Below, one piece after another: positions 8,455-16,621 of a stretch of 64,000 bases of DNA. This DNA comes from Symbiodolus clandestinus. GTDB lineage: Bacteria; Pseudomonadota; Gammaproteobacteria; Enterobacterales; G038960095. The translations under genes and the position numbers were made by a program. The DNA lies in NCBI GenBank assembly GCA_038960095.1, contig CP152425.1, positions 868,001 to 932,000 of the forward strand, in the 5' to 3' direction. The notes beneath the pieces are model-generated. The model did not search any database and was not told where the DNA came from. It was given only the letters and a program-made list of their open reading frames with translations. Each line of letters opens with the position of its first letter. Positions within the stretch are counted from its first letter, which is position 1.

Positions 8455-9513
8455 ATGGAAAAAAACACGTCTATAACGGAAAATGATTCTAACAAAAAAA
8501 AACCAACTTTGAGCTCGGAAATTCCAAGAATACTACTCAAGACTCCAAATGAGACGGCAAGCAAAAGTAGCTCCATCTCGAACCTGTGTACTGGCTTATT
8601 AAGTTACTTCTCCAAGAATTGCCAGTGCCCAAGGAGAAATTCAGAAAATACTACTAAACTTTTAGTATCTAACAAACCTATTGAAGCAAAATCAACAACT
8701 TCTGGATCTAAAGAAAACCAGATTCCTGAGGAACTTATTAAAAAAATTCAATCAGGTAGCTCTTCCACACAAACCTATTATTTTACAAGGTGGGCAAGAA
8801 ATAAATTTATTTCTATTCCATTAATTTTAATTGGTTCATATATAGTATTAAAAGTATCGAAAGATTTTTTATTTTTTCTATGGAAAAACGGAGAAAATGC
8901 TGGCCAAAAATGGATTAATAATTTGTACACAGCGAAATATTTAACAAGGCCAGCCCCCATCTATGAACAAGAGGAGTTCTCCGATACATCCGGTGATGGC
9001 CTTACTCATCCAATATCGCCGGGTGAACTCGAATATAATAAATTTAAGCTAGGATTATCTGATAATATAGAGTATTTAAAGGATAATTCAGACAAAAATT
9101 CAGAAAACATTGAAAAAAACACCCATAAAGTCGATGAAATGCATTCTTACATAAAACAGGTGGGTGGCGACATAAAAGAACTTATTAAATATGGAAAAAA
9201 CTCCACTATAAATAATATTTTATCTCATACATTTACCCTTATAGTTGGAAGTATAGTTGGTTACCAACTCCATAAAAGGATAGTTTGTATATCTAGCACA
9301 GCCCACAACGATAACGATCCTATAAAAGGACCACCTGACCATCAAAATCATCATGTATCCCCTGAAATAACAATAATAAAAAAATTATCAAGATTTGATC
9401 TGCCCGATGATGAATCTAGTTGTTCTTCAACGGGATCGGGATCTCCTTCTCTTAAGGGAGCAAGCCAAGCAACAAATGGCACTGAAAATTTCATGCCGAT
9501 AACCCGTCATTGA
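8455..9513 (+). CDS. hypothetical two-TM coiled-coil protein, effector-like
   Basis: A 352-residue protein not recognised as a known family. It has a Ser/Lys-rich polar N-terminus (1-110), a first hydrophobic segment at about 118-143 (FISIPLILIGSYIVLK), a charged helical and probably coiled-coil region at 196-247, a second hydrophobic segment at 253-271 (ILSHTFTLIVGSIVGY), and a disordered Ser/Gly tail. No cleavable signal peptide is visible. The arrangement resembles type III translocators or inclusion-membrane proteins, but this is inference from topology. GAGGAAACC precedes the ATG. The gene is AT-rich and seven bases downstream of the inverse autotransporter, so both probably belong to one transferred operon. 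Confidence 0.6.
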   Translation: MEKNTSITENDSNKKKPTLSSEIPRILLKTPNETASKSSSISNLCTGLLSYFSKNCQCPRRNSENTTKLLVSNKPIEAKSTTSGSKENQIPEELIKKIQSGSSSTQTYYFTRWARNKFISIPLILIGSYIVLKVSKDFLFFLWKNGENAGQKWINNLYTAKYLTRPAPIYEQEEFSDTSGDGLTHPISPGELEYNKFKLGLSDNIEYLKDNSDKNSENIEKNTHKVDEMHSYIKQVGGDIKELIKYGKNSTINNILSHTFTLIVGSIVGYQLHKRIVCISSTAHNDNDPIKGPPDHQNHHVSPEITIIKKLSRFDLPDDESSCSSTGSGSPSLKGASQATNGTENFMPITRH

Positions 9514-9557
9514 ATGGTATGGACGCCTCCCCCTAACGGGATTAGGCGGGCCCTGAG

Positions 9558-9728
9558 GTGATTATTGTGCAGTTGATCCATGCGATGGCTTATCATCAAT
9601 TGATCAAATGTTTAAGCCACTATTCGCCTGAATGGTTAGCCTATACTCAACGGGAGGCGCAAGCCAACCTTGCCGCAGGGACGGTTATTCTTTATAATCC
9701 CCCCACTTACCTGCCGTCGGATTGCTAG
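9558..9728 (+). pseudogene. short open frame upstream of tgt, possible gene relic
   Basis: A 57-codon frame opening with GTG at 9558; an inner GTG at 9567 has a GAGGT site upstream. Composition is coding-like and GC-rich compared with the preceding operon, but no family is recognised. In Escherichia queA lies directly upstream of tgt. A faint similarity to the QueA C-terminus (a Leu/Ala/Gln pattern, then LYNP) makes a decayed queA end conceivable, no more than that. The remaining 9514-9557 and 9729-9785 hold no gene. Confidence 0.25.
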
Positions 9729-9785
9729 CGAAAGCAGTTTAATCCATAACATGCCTGGCTAGACCATTACGATATTCTGTTATTT

Positions 9786-10919
9786 GTGCAATTTGAACTC
9801 ATTACTACTGACCAACAAGCGCGCCGCGGCCGCTTGACCTTTTCTCGAGGAGCGATTGAGACTCCGGCCTTTATGCCGGTTGGTACTTATGGCACGGTAA
9901 AAGGGCTATCTCCTGAAGAAGTCGCTGCCAGTGGGTCACAGATTTTACTGGGTAATACCTTTCATCTCTGGCTGCGTCCTGGTGAACACATTATCCAGCA
10001 GCAGGGAGGCTTGCACGCCTTTATGCAGTGGCCGAGGCCGATCTTAACCGATTCCGGAGGCTTTCAGGTCTTTAGCTTGAGCCATCTGCGCCGGATCACC
10101 GAAGCTGGCGTGCATTTTCGTCATCCGATTAATGGTTCGCCGATCTTCTTAAACCCAGAGATATCAATGACCGTTCAAACGGCACTGGGATCGGATATTG
10201 TGATGATCTTCGATGAGTGCACTCCCTATCCCTGCAGCTGGCAGACGGCTAAAGACTCCATGGAATTATCACTACGCTGGGCTCAACGTAGCCGCGAGCA
10301 CTTTAATGCTTTGCAGAATGTTAATGCCTTATTTGGGATCATCCAAGGAGGTGTCTATCCCGATCTCCGTCAACAATCATTGGGGGGTTTACAGCAGATC
10401 GGCTTTGATGGCTATGCTATTGGAGGACTAGCCGTGGGTGAACCGGCTGCCGAACGGCTGAAAATCCTTGAACAACTGCACCCGCAGATCCCTAAGAATA
10501 AACCGCGCTACCTGATGGGAGTTGGTAAACCGGCCGATCTGGTTGAAGGGGTCTGCCGGGGAGTCGATATGTTTGACTGCGTGATACCCAGCCGCAATGC
10601 CCGCAACGGACACCTGTTTGTAACGGATGGAGTGCTTAAACTGCGCAATGCTTGTTACCGAGATGATCACCGTCCAATAGATACTGAGTGTGACTGCTAT
10701 GCTTGTCAATACTACAGCCGTGCTTATCTGCACCATCTTGACCGCTGTCGTGAGATGCTGGGAGCTCGGCTGAATACTATCCATAATTTGCGCTATTACC
10801 AGCGGTTAATGGCAGCTCTGCGCCAGGCCATTGAGACTGCCACTTTGGAAGAGTTTGTTAATAATTTTTACCAACGAACCGGTCAGCCTCGCCTAAGCTT
10901 AAATGTACTGACTGAATGA
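9786..10919 (+). CDS. tgt: tRNA-guanine transglycosylase
   Basis: Tgt exchanges guanine 34 for preQ1 in GUN-anticodon tRNAs during queuosine synthesis. The 377 residues match the bacterial enzyme (about 375). Visible signatures are the N-terminus MQFELITTD, FMPVGTYGTVKG, the catalytic aspartate region ILTDSGGFQVFSL, the second aspartate in DMFDCVIPSRNARNG, and the zinc site CDCYACQYYSRAYLHH. The start is GTG at 9786, fixed by alignment to the family N-terminus. It heads a tgt-yajC-secD-secF cluster in the usual order. QueF is present later in the window, but no intact queA is seen. Confidence 0.97.
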   Translation: MQFELITTDQQARRGRLTFSRGAIETPAFMPVGTYGTVKGLSPEEVAASGSQILLGNTFHLWLRPGEHIIQQQGGLHAFMQWPRPILTDSGGFQVFSLSHLRRITEAGVHFRHPINGSPIFLNPEISMTVQTALGSDIVMIFDECTPYPCSWQTAKDSMELSLRWAQRSREHFNALQNVNALFGIIQGGVYPDLRQQSLGGLQQIGFDGYAIGGLAVGEPAAERLKILEQLHPQIPKNKPRYLMGVGKPADLVEGVCRGVDMFDCVIPSRNARNGHLFVTDGVLKLRNACYRDDHRPIDTECDCYACQYYSRAYLHHLDRCREMLGARLNTIHNLRYYQRLMAALRQAIETATLEEFVNNFYQRTGQPRLSLNVLTE

Positions 10920-10953
10920 TCTTTTGATGACGATTAATAATTGAGGACAATCA

Positions 10954-11289
10954 ATGAATTTACTCTTTCCTGAAGTTCACGCCTCTGCTGCTCCAGTCGC
11001 ACAAGGAGGCTCCCTATCGATAATGATGATGCTTGGGGTCTTTGCTCTGGTTTTCTATTTTATTATCTATCGGCCACAAGCCAGTCGAGCTAAAGCGCAC
11101 CAAAAGTTATTGGCTTCTCTGGCTAAAGGAGATGAAGTATTAACCAGTAGTGGTTTAATGGGAAAAATCACTCAGGTCGCTAATAACGATAGCTGTGTCC
11201 GTTTGGCGCTACAGGAAAGCGTCGAAGTGATGATTAAAAAGGAGTTTATTACCGCTATTTTACCTAAAGGGACTTTAAAATCTCTATGA
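10954..11289 (+). CDS. yajC: Sec translocon accessory protein YajC
   Basis: YajC is a small single-TM inner-membrane protein that associates with SecDF and SecYEG. The 111-residue product has a short N-terminal segment, one TM helix (IMMMLGVFALVFYFIIY), the conserved RPQ motif right after it, and a cytoplasmic domain with GDEVLTSSGLMGKI. GAGGA precedes the ATG. Its stop overlaps the secD start in an ATGA, so translation of the two is probably coupled. Confidence 0.95.
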   Translation: MNLLFPEVHASAAPVAQGGSLSIMMMLGVFALVFYFIIYRPQASRAKAHQKLLASLAKGDEVLTSSGLMGKITQVANNDSCVRLALQESVEVMIKKEFITAILPKGTLKSL

Positions 11290-13166
11290 ACCGGAGGCAT
11301 TTTCACCGGCTACCGACACCTCCGGCACCGCTTAATCAGACTTCTGTCGGGCAGTTACTGTTGATTTTGCTACCGCTTCTCTTTAGCCTGATCTATGCAC
11401 TGCCCAATGGGTATGGGGAGATCCCTGCACTACAGGTGCGTGCTCGATCGGGAGAACTAACACCAGCCGTCTTTCAGGAAACTGTGCAGAAACAGCTGGC
11501 CGCTGAGCAACTAATCCCTCACAAGATCCAGCGACAGGGAGAGACATTATTGCTCCACTGGCCTGATCGGGAGAGTCAACGACAGGCTAATGAGCTGCTG
11601 AATGCTAAATTTAGCGATCGTTATGTAACCGCTCTAACGCTGATCCCCGCTCTTCCCAACTGGCTAGCCCGCCTGGGTGCTCACCCGATGTTATTAGGGC
11701 TGGATCTACGGGGTGGTGTCCGCCTACTGTTAGCCATTGATACTCCAACCCTGCTGCAACAGCAACAACAGCAGCTACCCGCTCAACTGCGCGCTACCCT
11801 ACGCAGCCAGTCACTCTCCTTTCGTCAAGTCACTCAACAGGGATCGACAGCACTCCTACGATTCTCCAGCGAACAGAGCTGTCAACAGGCCTATAAGTCG
11901 CTGGTACAGCACTACCCTACCCTGAATGTTAAGCATCTCTCTGAACTAGCCCTGCAAGCGACTCTTAGCGCTCCGTATCAACAACAGCTCGCTGAACAAA
12001 CCATGCAGCGAACGCTCACCATTTTACGCAAGCGAATTGATGAATTAGGGGTATCTGGCGCTATCATTCAGCAACAAGGTAACCAGCGAATTAGTGTTGA
12101 ATTGCCCGGAGTACAAGATAGTGCGCGTGCTAAGCAGATCCTCGGTGCCACGGCACGCCTACAATTTCATTTAGTCAATTCAGCAGCCCCTTTAGCTGAT
12201 AACGCTGCCTTACCCAGCGATAGCGAACGCTATTATCAGCGTGATGGTCATCCGATTGTTCTCTACAAACAGACCGTGATCAGCGGTGAACATATCACGC
12301 ATGCTGAGGCAAACCTGGATGAGTATGGGAGAGCCTATGTGGCGATTAGTTTGGATAGCTTAGGCGGCCAGCAACTTTATCAAGCCACTGAAAAAGCCGT
12401 TGGCGAGCTAATGGCAGCTCTGTTGATTGATTACCGTTCAACCGCTAATACAGACCATCAGCAACCCTCACCGCTCAAGAAGCACCAAGAGGTGATAAGC
12501 TCGGCACGAATTCAAAGCCGTTTGGGCCAGCAGTTTCAGATCACGGGAGTTGGCTCACTGAGTGAAGCCCGTAATTTGGCACTGCTATTGCGTTCAGGTA
12601 CCCTGAATGCCCCTTTACAAATTGTTGAAGAGCGCGTGGTAGGCCCCAGCTTAGGGAAAAAAAGCATTCAACAGGGGCTTCGCGCCTGTGCCTGGGGATT
12701 GTTGGCTTCTCTTTTGTTTATGCTCTGTTATTATCGCTTTTGCGGAATTATCGCGAGTATCGCATTAATTGCTAATATAATCATGCTGATTGCTAGCCTC
12801 TCTTTGCTACCCGGAACTACCTTAACACTGCCTAGCATTGCCGGTATTGTACTAACCGTTGGGATGGCTGTGGACGCTAATGTGCTGATTTTTGAGCGCA
12901 TAAAAGAGGAGCTCCGCCATGGCAAAAGTGTGCAGCAAGCCATTGATCAAGGCTATCGTAATGCCTTTTCCAGTATTTTGGATGCCAACCTGACGACTTT
13001 GATCACAGCGATACTACTCTATGTCATCGGTTCTGGTCCCGTCCGAGGATTTGCCGTTACGCTAACTCTAGGTTTGGGAACTTCACTATTTACCGCTATT
13101 CTGTTGACTCGTGCCATCATGAATCGTTGTTACGGCGGCAAACCACTCACGACTTTATCCATTTGA
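11286..13166 (+). CDS. secD: protein translocase subunit SecD
   Basis: SecD works with SecF as an RND-type, proton-driven factor that pulls secreted proteins through SecYEG on the periplasmic side. The 626 residues are typical for enterobacteria (615). It has an N-terminal TM, a large periplasmic P1 domain (GLDLRGGVRLLLAID, RKRIDELGVSGAIIQQQG), then five C-terminal TM helices containing the signature VGMAVDANVLIFERIKEEL. It overlaps yajC by four bases and lies nine bases before secF. No defects are seen. Confidence 0.97.
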   Translation: MNRRHFHRLPTPPAPLNQTSVGQLLLILLPLLFSLIYALPNGYGEIPALQVRARSGELTPAVFQETVQKQLAAEQLIPHKIQRQGETLLLHWPDRESQRQANELLNAKFSDRYVTALTLIPALPNWLARLGAHPMLLGLDLRGGVRLLLAIDTPTLLQQQQQQLPAQLRATLRSQSLSFRQVTQQGSTALLRFSSEQSCQQAYKSLVQHYPTLNVKHLSELALQATLSAPYQQQLAEQTMQRTLTILRKRIDELGVSGAIIQQQGNQRISVELPGVQDSARAKQILGATARLQFHLVNSAAPLADNAALPSDSERYYQRDGHPIVLYKQTVISGEHITHAEANLDEYGRAYVAISLDSLGGQQLYQATEKAVGELMAALLIDYRSTANTDHQQPSPLKKHQEVISSARIQSRLGQQFQITGVGSLSEARNLALLLRSGTLNAPLQIVEERVVGPSLGKKSIQQGLRACAWGLLASLLFMLCYYRFCGIIASIALIANIIMLIASLSLLPGTTLTLPSIAGIVLTVGMAVDANVLIFERIKEELRHGKSVQQAIDQGYRNAFSSILDANLTTLITAILLYVIGSGPVRGFAVTLTLGLGTSLFTAILLTRAIMNRCYGGKPLTTLSI

Positions 13167-13175
13167 GAGACTATA

Positions 13176-14123
13176 ATGGATGCTTTACACAACCTTTCAG
13201 ATTCAAATAGCAACACTGAGAAGTGCTGCTTCGATTTTTTACGTTTAGCGCCGATGGCCTTTTTGTTATCCACACTACTCATCGTTGCTTCACTATTGCT
13301 GGTTACCTTACGAGGGTTTCACTGGGGCATCGACTTTACGGGTGGCTTGGCTTTAGAGGTACAGCTTAGCCGAGTGGTCGCTCCTGAAGCACTGCAGGTC
13401 GCTTGCCAACAAGCTGGTTTTTCTCAAGTGCAGATCCAGCCTCTTGATAACAACCAGAATTTACTGATCCGGATAGCCCCCTCATCGAGCATAGCCCACG
13501 AAACTTTAGGAAAACAGATCATCACTCTTTTGCAACAGCAATTTGATCCGCAAGCAACCTTACAACGCCTAGAATGGCTAGGGGCACAAGCCGGCGGCGA
13601 ACTGACGCGTTCGGGTCTTTTTGCCTTGACGGCGGCGATGGGGGCGACTTTACTCTACGTAGCCGTACGCTTTGAGTGGCGCTTAGCCACTAGTGCCGTA
13701 TTAGCACTGACACATGATCTTATCATCACCTTAGGACTGCTATCGCTGCTGTCAATCACCCTGGATTTGACCCTGATAGCGGCTCTACTCTCGGTGATCG
13801 GTTACTCACTGAATGATACCATTGTGGTCTTCGACCGCATTCGTGAAAATTGCCGTCAAAATCCGCAAAGGCCGATTGGCCAGATCATTAATTTATCCCT
13901 CACCCATACACTGGGTCGCACCTTAATCACCTCAACGACAACCTTTATCGTCGTATTAGCGCTGTTCTATTTCGGTGGAATACTCTTGCAGAGTTTCTCC
14001 CTGGTTCTGCTCGTGGGAATTGCTGTCGGCACCTTTTCATCTATCTATATTGCCTCTGCCTTGGCGTTAAAACTGGGTCTGCGATCTCAGCATCTGCTTT
14101 TACCCACCCTCGATACCGAATAA
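13176..14123 (+). CDS. secF: protein translocase subunit SecF
   Basis: SecF partners SecD in the post-initiation stage of Sec export. The 315 residues, the periplasmic signature GIDFTGGLALEV near the first TM, and the C-terminal motif SLNDTIVVFDRIREN in TM4-TM5 identify it. Six TM helices can be traced. It closes the tgt-yajC-secD-secF cluster. No clear Rho-independent terminator follows; the 232 bases to the next gene hold no gene I can support. Confidence 0.97.
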   Translation: MDALHNLSDSNSNTEKCCFDFLRLAPMAFLLSTLLIVASLLLVTLRGFHWGIDFTGGLALEVQLSRVVAPEALQVACQQAGFSQVQIQPLDNNQNLLIRIAPSSSIAHETLGKQIITLLQQQFDPQATLQRLEWLGAQAGGELTRSGLFALTAAMGATLLYVAVRFEWRLATSAVLALTHDLIITLGLLSLLSITLDLTLIAALLSVIGYSLNDTIVVFDRIRENCRQNPQRPIGQIINLSLTHTLGRTLITSTTTFIVVLALFYFGGILLQSFSLVLLVGIAVGTFSSIYIASALALKLGLRSQHLLLPTLDTE

Positions 14124-14355
14124 TACTCCCCCTCATGTTTGTTAATTGGATTGTTTTTGAAATTTCAGAATAACTCCTGAGTTGGTCACACGCCGAAAGC
14201 TTTAGATAATAGGCGTTAATGATCACAGCTATTAGCCCACGGTTGAGTCTCCTCAACCTTGCTTAGCTTACCTAAAACCTGTTTGCTGGAGTACGTTAGT
14301 TAATGGATGCGCGCCAGATTACTGAGTACACTGACAGGTCTCATGAGGAGTTATT

Positions 14356-16035
14356 ATGTCTGGTTGTCCTACTTTTAATGTGTTCCCCAATAATCACCGT
14401 AATGCTTTGAGCGTATACTCGCCAAGAACCGGTTATAGCTATGAAGTGATAGGTAACATCTACACGATGCGTGCCCGCCCCAATGGCAATATTCGTACGC
14501 TACGCCATCTGCTTAATAGGACAGGTAATACGCATCCTGTATACTACCGACCAGCAGCACCCCAATCATTGAACCCACTAATAATGCCTGCTGTCTCTCA
14601 TCTTAGAAGTTACCAATCGGCTGGTACCTTAAGCAAACCTTCCAATTCAGCAATGCCTACGCTGGATAAGACATTGGAAAACCTTATTGATGCAGTTGTC
14701 CAGGCTAAGGGTGACGTTATCAAGCACGTTGCCTGGAGATCCAATGGGCGTTACCAGCCATCGGAATTAGTCAGAAGGCTTAAAAATCAATTAACCACAG
14801 TGCTCTCGGTAGAGTTGGCCAATTCCCATTCTATGCCCACTTATAAAGACTACCAGGCAATTGTTAATCGACTCTCCTCTCAAGCGTATCATTGGCTATT
14901 GCAGCTACCATCTAACAGAGCCTGGGAAAGGCATTTTTTAAACGCTCATCAGCCAGTAATGACACCAGCAATTGCAGTTCCTATTTCCCAGGCCAGTTCA
15001 CAAAGAGCAATACCCTGGCCATTGGCTCCGCTGATGACCTATGCAGCACCTCATCCTAGACGCTACCAACACGCTAGCACCCCTTGTACAAGCAGGCGAT
15101 CCGATTCAGCACTCCCTGCATTTGATCGAATCTTGAATAATCGCGTTGCCAGTGCTGCTCCTGCCATGCGGATTAACCGACCATCTATGGCATTATTCAG
15201 TCGAGATGCCTGGCAAGCCATCGAGGACCAGATGGGTGCTAGCCAGTTTTATAGGCTGCTGGAAAAATTAAAACAGCACCATTTAAATCATCCTGGTGAC
15301 CAAGTCGAACAGAGGCTTCACCGTCTGCATCAAAGGATGATCCAAGATCCTCAATTATGTCAAACACTATTAGATGAAGCGCAAATTGGAGGAGAGTCTT
15401 GCTCCGATCTGGCCGTTAATACGCTGAACCAACTGGAAATTCGTTGCACGATTGAGCAAGCATTGCAAGGAAAATCCATTAATGATAAACAGATGTTAAT
15501 CATTATGCGCAGCCTGTCGCGACAAGAGCAGTTATACCAATTTGCCAAAAGAAAGGTAGAACAATTAGAGAAACAATATCCTTCCACAACACTACACCAG
15601 CATCTTGTCGATCCACTTGAAGTGCATTTGCACTATCACCTTAAGCTTAAAGCACGCTTACAATTGCTGGGTGATACTCGAGAAATGACCTTTCACACGC
15701 TCTCAGGGATATCTGATCAAGACGCAGAGAATGTCGGAAATAGAATTCTGAGCTTAGAAAAACTAGATAAACAGAGCCTCATCAAGTTTATTGATAACAA
15801 TGAACATTGGAAACGCTATTTAACCGAACGCTACCAAACCGTTCACGATCGAGATCCCACCATTACCCATTATGCCGATCGCTTAGAAGAACTCGAAACA
15901 TTGCTAGAGCAGCAACAGATCAACGATAACGATTACTTACAGCGTTGTAATCAATTGATGCGTCAACGACAAATTGCCTCGGATAATTGGTATCATAACA
16001 AAACAGTTGAGATGATTTGTAAACATTTAGAATAA
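14356..16035 (+). CDS. probable NEL-type E3 ubiquitin ligase effector (IpaH/SspH-like catalytic domain, no LRRs)
   Basis: A 559-residue protein whose C-terminal half (about 282-545) aligns by eye with the NEL ubiquitin ligase domain of IpaH/SspH/SlrP effectors. The catalytic CxD motif is present as ESCSD, with Cys349 and Asp351. It is followed by the helical features of the fold: LVDPLEVHLHYHLKLKARLQL (compare FVDEIEVYLAFQTMLAEKLQL of IpaH), EMTFHTLSGISDQDAE, NEHWKRYLTERY, and a closing Arg/Gln-rich helix. Such ligases are normally fused to leucine-rich repeats. Here the first 280 residues contain no LRR but do contain an imperfect duplication (about 69-109 and 220-262). AGGAG precedes the ATG by a good distance. 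Known relatives are delivered by type III secretion into host cells; delivery here is inference. Confidence 0.8.
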   Translation: MSGCPTFNVFPNNHRNALSVYSPRTGYSYEVIGNIYTMRARPNGNIRTLRHLLNRTGNTHPVYYRPAAPQSLNPLIMPAVSHLRSYQSAGTLSKPSNSAMPTLDKTLENLIDAVVQAKGDVIKHVAWRSNGRYQPSELVRRLKNQLTTVLSVELANSHSMPTYKDYQAIVNRLSSQAYHWLLQLPSNRAWERHFLNAHQPVMTPAIAVPISQASSQRAIPWPLAPLMTYAAPHPRRYQHASTPCTSRRSDSALPAFDRILNNRVASAAPAMRINRPSMALFSRDAWQAIEDQMGASQFYRLLEKLKQHHLNHPGDQVEQRLHRLHQRMIQDPQLCQTLLDEAQIGGESCSDLAVNTLNQLEIRCTIEQALQGKSINDKQMLIIMRSLSRQEQLYQFAKRKVEQLEKQYPSTTLHQHLVDPLEVHLHYHLKLKARLQLLGDTREMTFHTLSGISDQDAENVGNRILSLEKLDKQSLIKFIDNNEHWKRYLTERYQTVHDRDPTITHYADRLEELETLLEQQQINDNDYLQRCNQLMRQRQIASDNWYHNKTVEMICKHLE

Positions 16036-16076
16036 ATCCTATTTCATCCTCAGTCAGCGGATACATCGCCTATAAT

Positions 16077-16106
16077 AAAAAAAGCGTATCAAGTGACTTG
16101 ATACGC
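16077..16106 (-). terminator. Rho-independent terminator of the CsrB-like RNA
   Basis: GCGTATCAAG (16084-16093) and CTTGATACGC (16097-16106) form a perfect 10-bp stem with a three-base loop. On the minus strand it is followed by seven T residues (16083-16077). The plus strand has no T-run after it, so it serves the minus strand. Confidence 0.92.
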
Positions 16107-16240
16107 TGTGACTGATATCCTCTATCATGACTTCATAGCAAGCATCCTGCTCCTTGTCACTCCAACGACCACTCCGCTGGTCGCTCTCCCTTCCAGGGAT
16201 ACTATAATCCTTCACGCTACTACTATTTTTTCCTTAAATA
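16077..16240 (-). ncRNA. csrB: CsrB-like regulatory RNA that sequesters CsrA
   Basis: CsrB RNAs titrate the translational regulator CsrA through many GGA motifs in hairpin loops. Reading the minus strand, GGA occurs about eight times in 160 bases, mostly in loops: TCCC-TGGAA-GGGA (16187-16199), CGACCA-GCGGAG-TGGTCG (16166-16183), AGCA-GGA-TGCT (16141-16151) and GATA-GAGGA-TATC (16114-16126). ACAAGGAGC matches the CsrA consensus. A strong terminator closes the transcript. Position and strand agree with Escherichia, where csrB lies on the opposite strand upstream of queF and ygdH (ppnN), next to syd; syd is missing here. The 5' end is estimated. The RNA looks much shorter than the 369 nt of Escherichia CsrB. 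Confidence 0.8.
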
Positions 16241-16621
16241 AAATTCGAAGCTTTAAACTTGACCTCCTAAATTAATAATTTATTGACTGTCAATCGTCTA
16301 TGCCACCAGGTTTGCTAATCAATCTTTTATTAAATATGAACTTTATTTATATATTAAACAACACCATTTAACATTTTTTTTGTTTGAAGTGGTATTGAGT
16401 TACGAATAAAACTCTCAAAAAGTTGTTTATTTTCCTAAGATTATTCAAAAATAGCCTAAAAATTATTCTGTTGTTATATGATGATATCGTACAAATCACA
16501 GCGCTAATATCTTACAAATTAATGAGCCAATCACTCTATTCTTTAAAGCCTGGATTGTGGAAACTTAGATCCTAAAGATAGGTGTGGTAGAATACGGTTC
16601 GGAAAACTTGCGAGTCGGTTT
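16241..16621. promoter_or_regulatory. AT-rich divergent regulatory region between csrB and queF
   Basis: About 380 bases without an ORF, very AT-rich. It should hold the promoters of both the CsrB-like RNA (minus) and queF (plus). A TTGACA-like hexamer is readable on the minus strand near 16292, but a matching -10 box is not clear. In Escherichia this upstream region is the target of the BarA/UvrY response regulator; no UvrY site could be assigned here. Confidence 0.4.

Noticed and set aside
10428..10784. 118-codon minus-strand frame inside tgt
   Set aside because: Antisense shadow of a highly conserved gene with no binding site.
16084..16106. Hairpin read as terminator of the NEL gene on the plus strand
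   Set aside because: The T-run exists only on the minus strand, so it ends the CsrB-like RNA; weak bidirectional action is possible but not supported.
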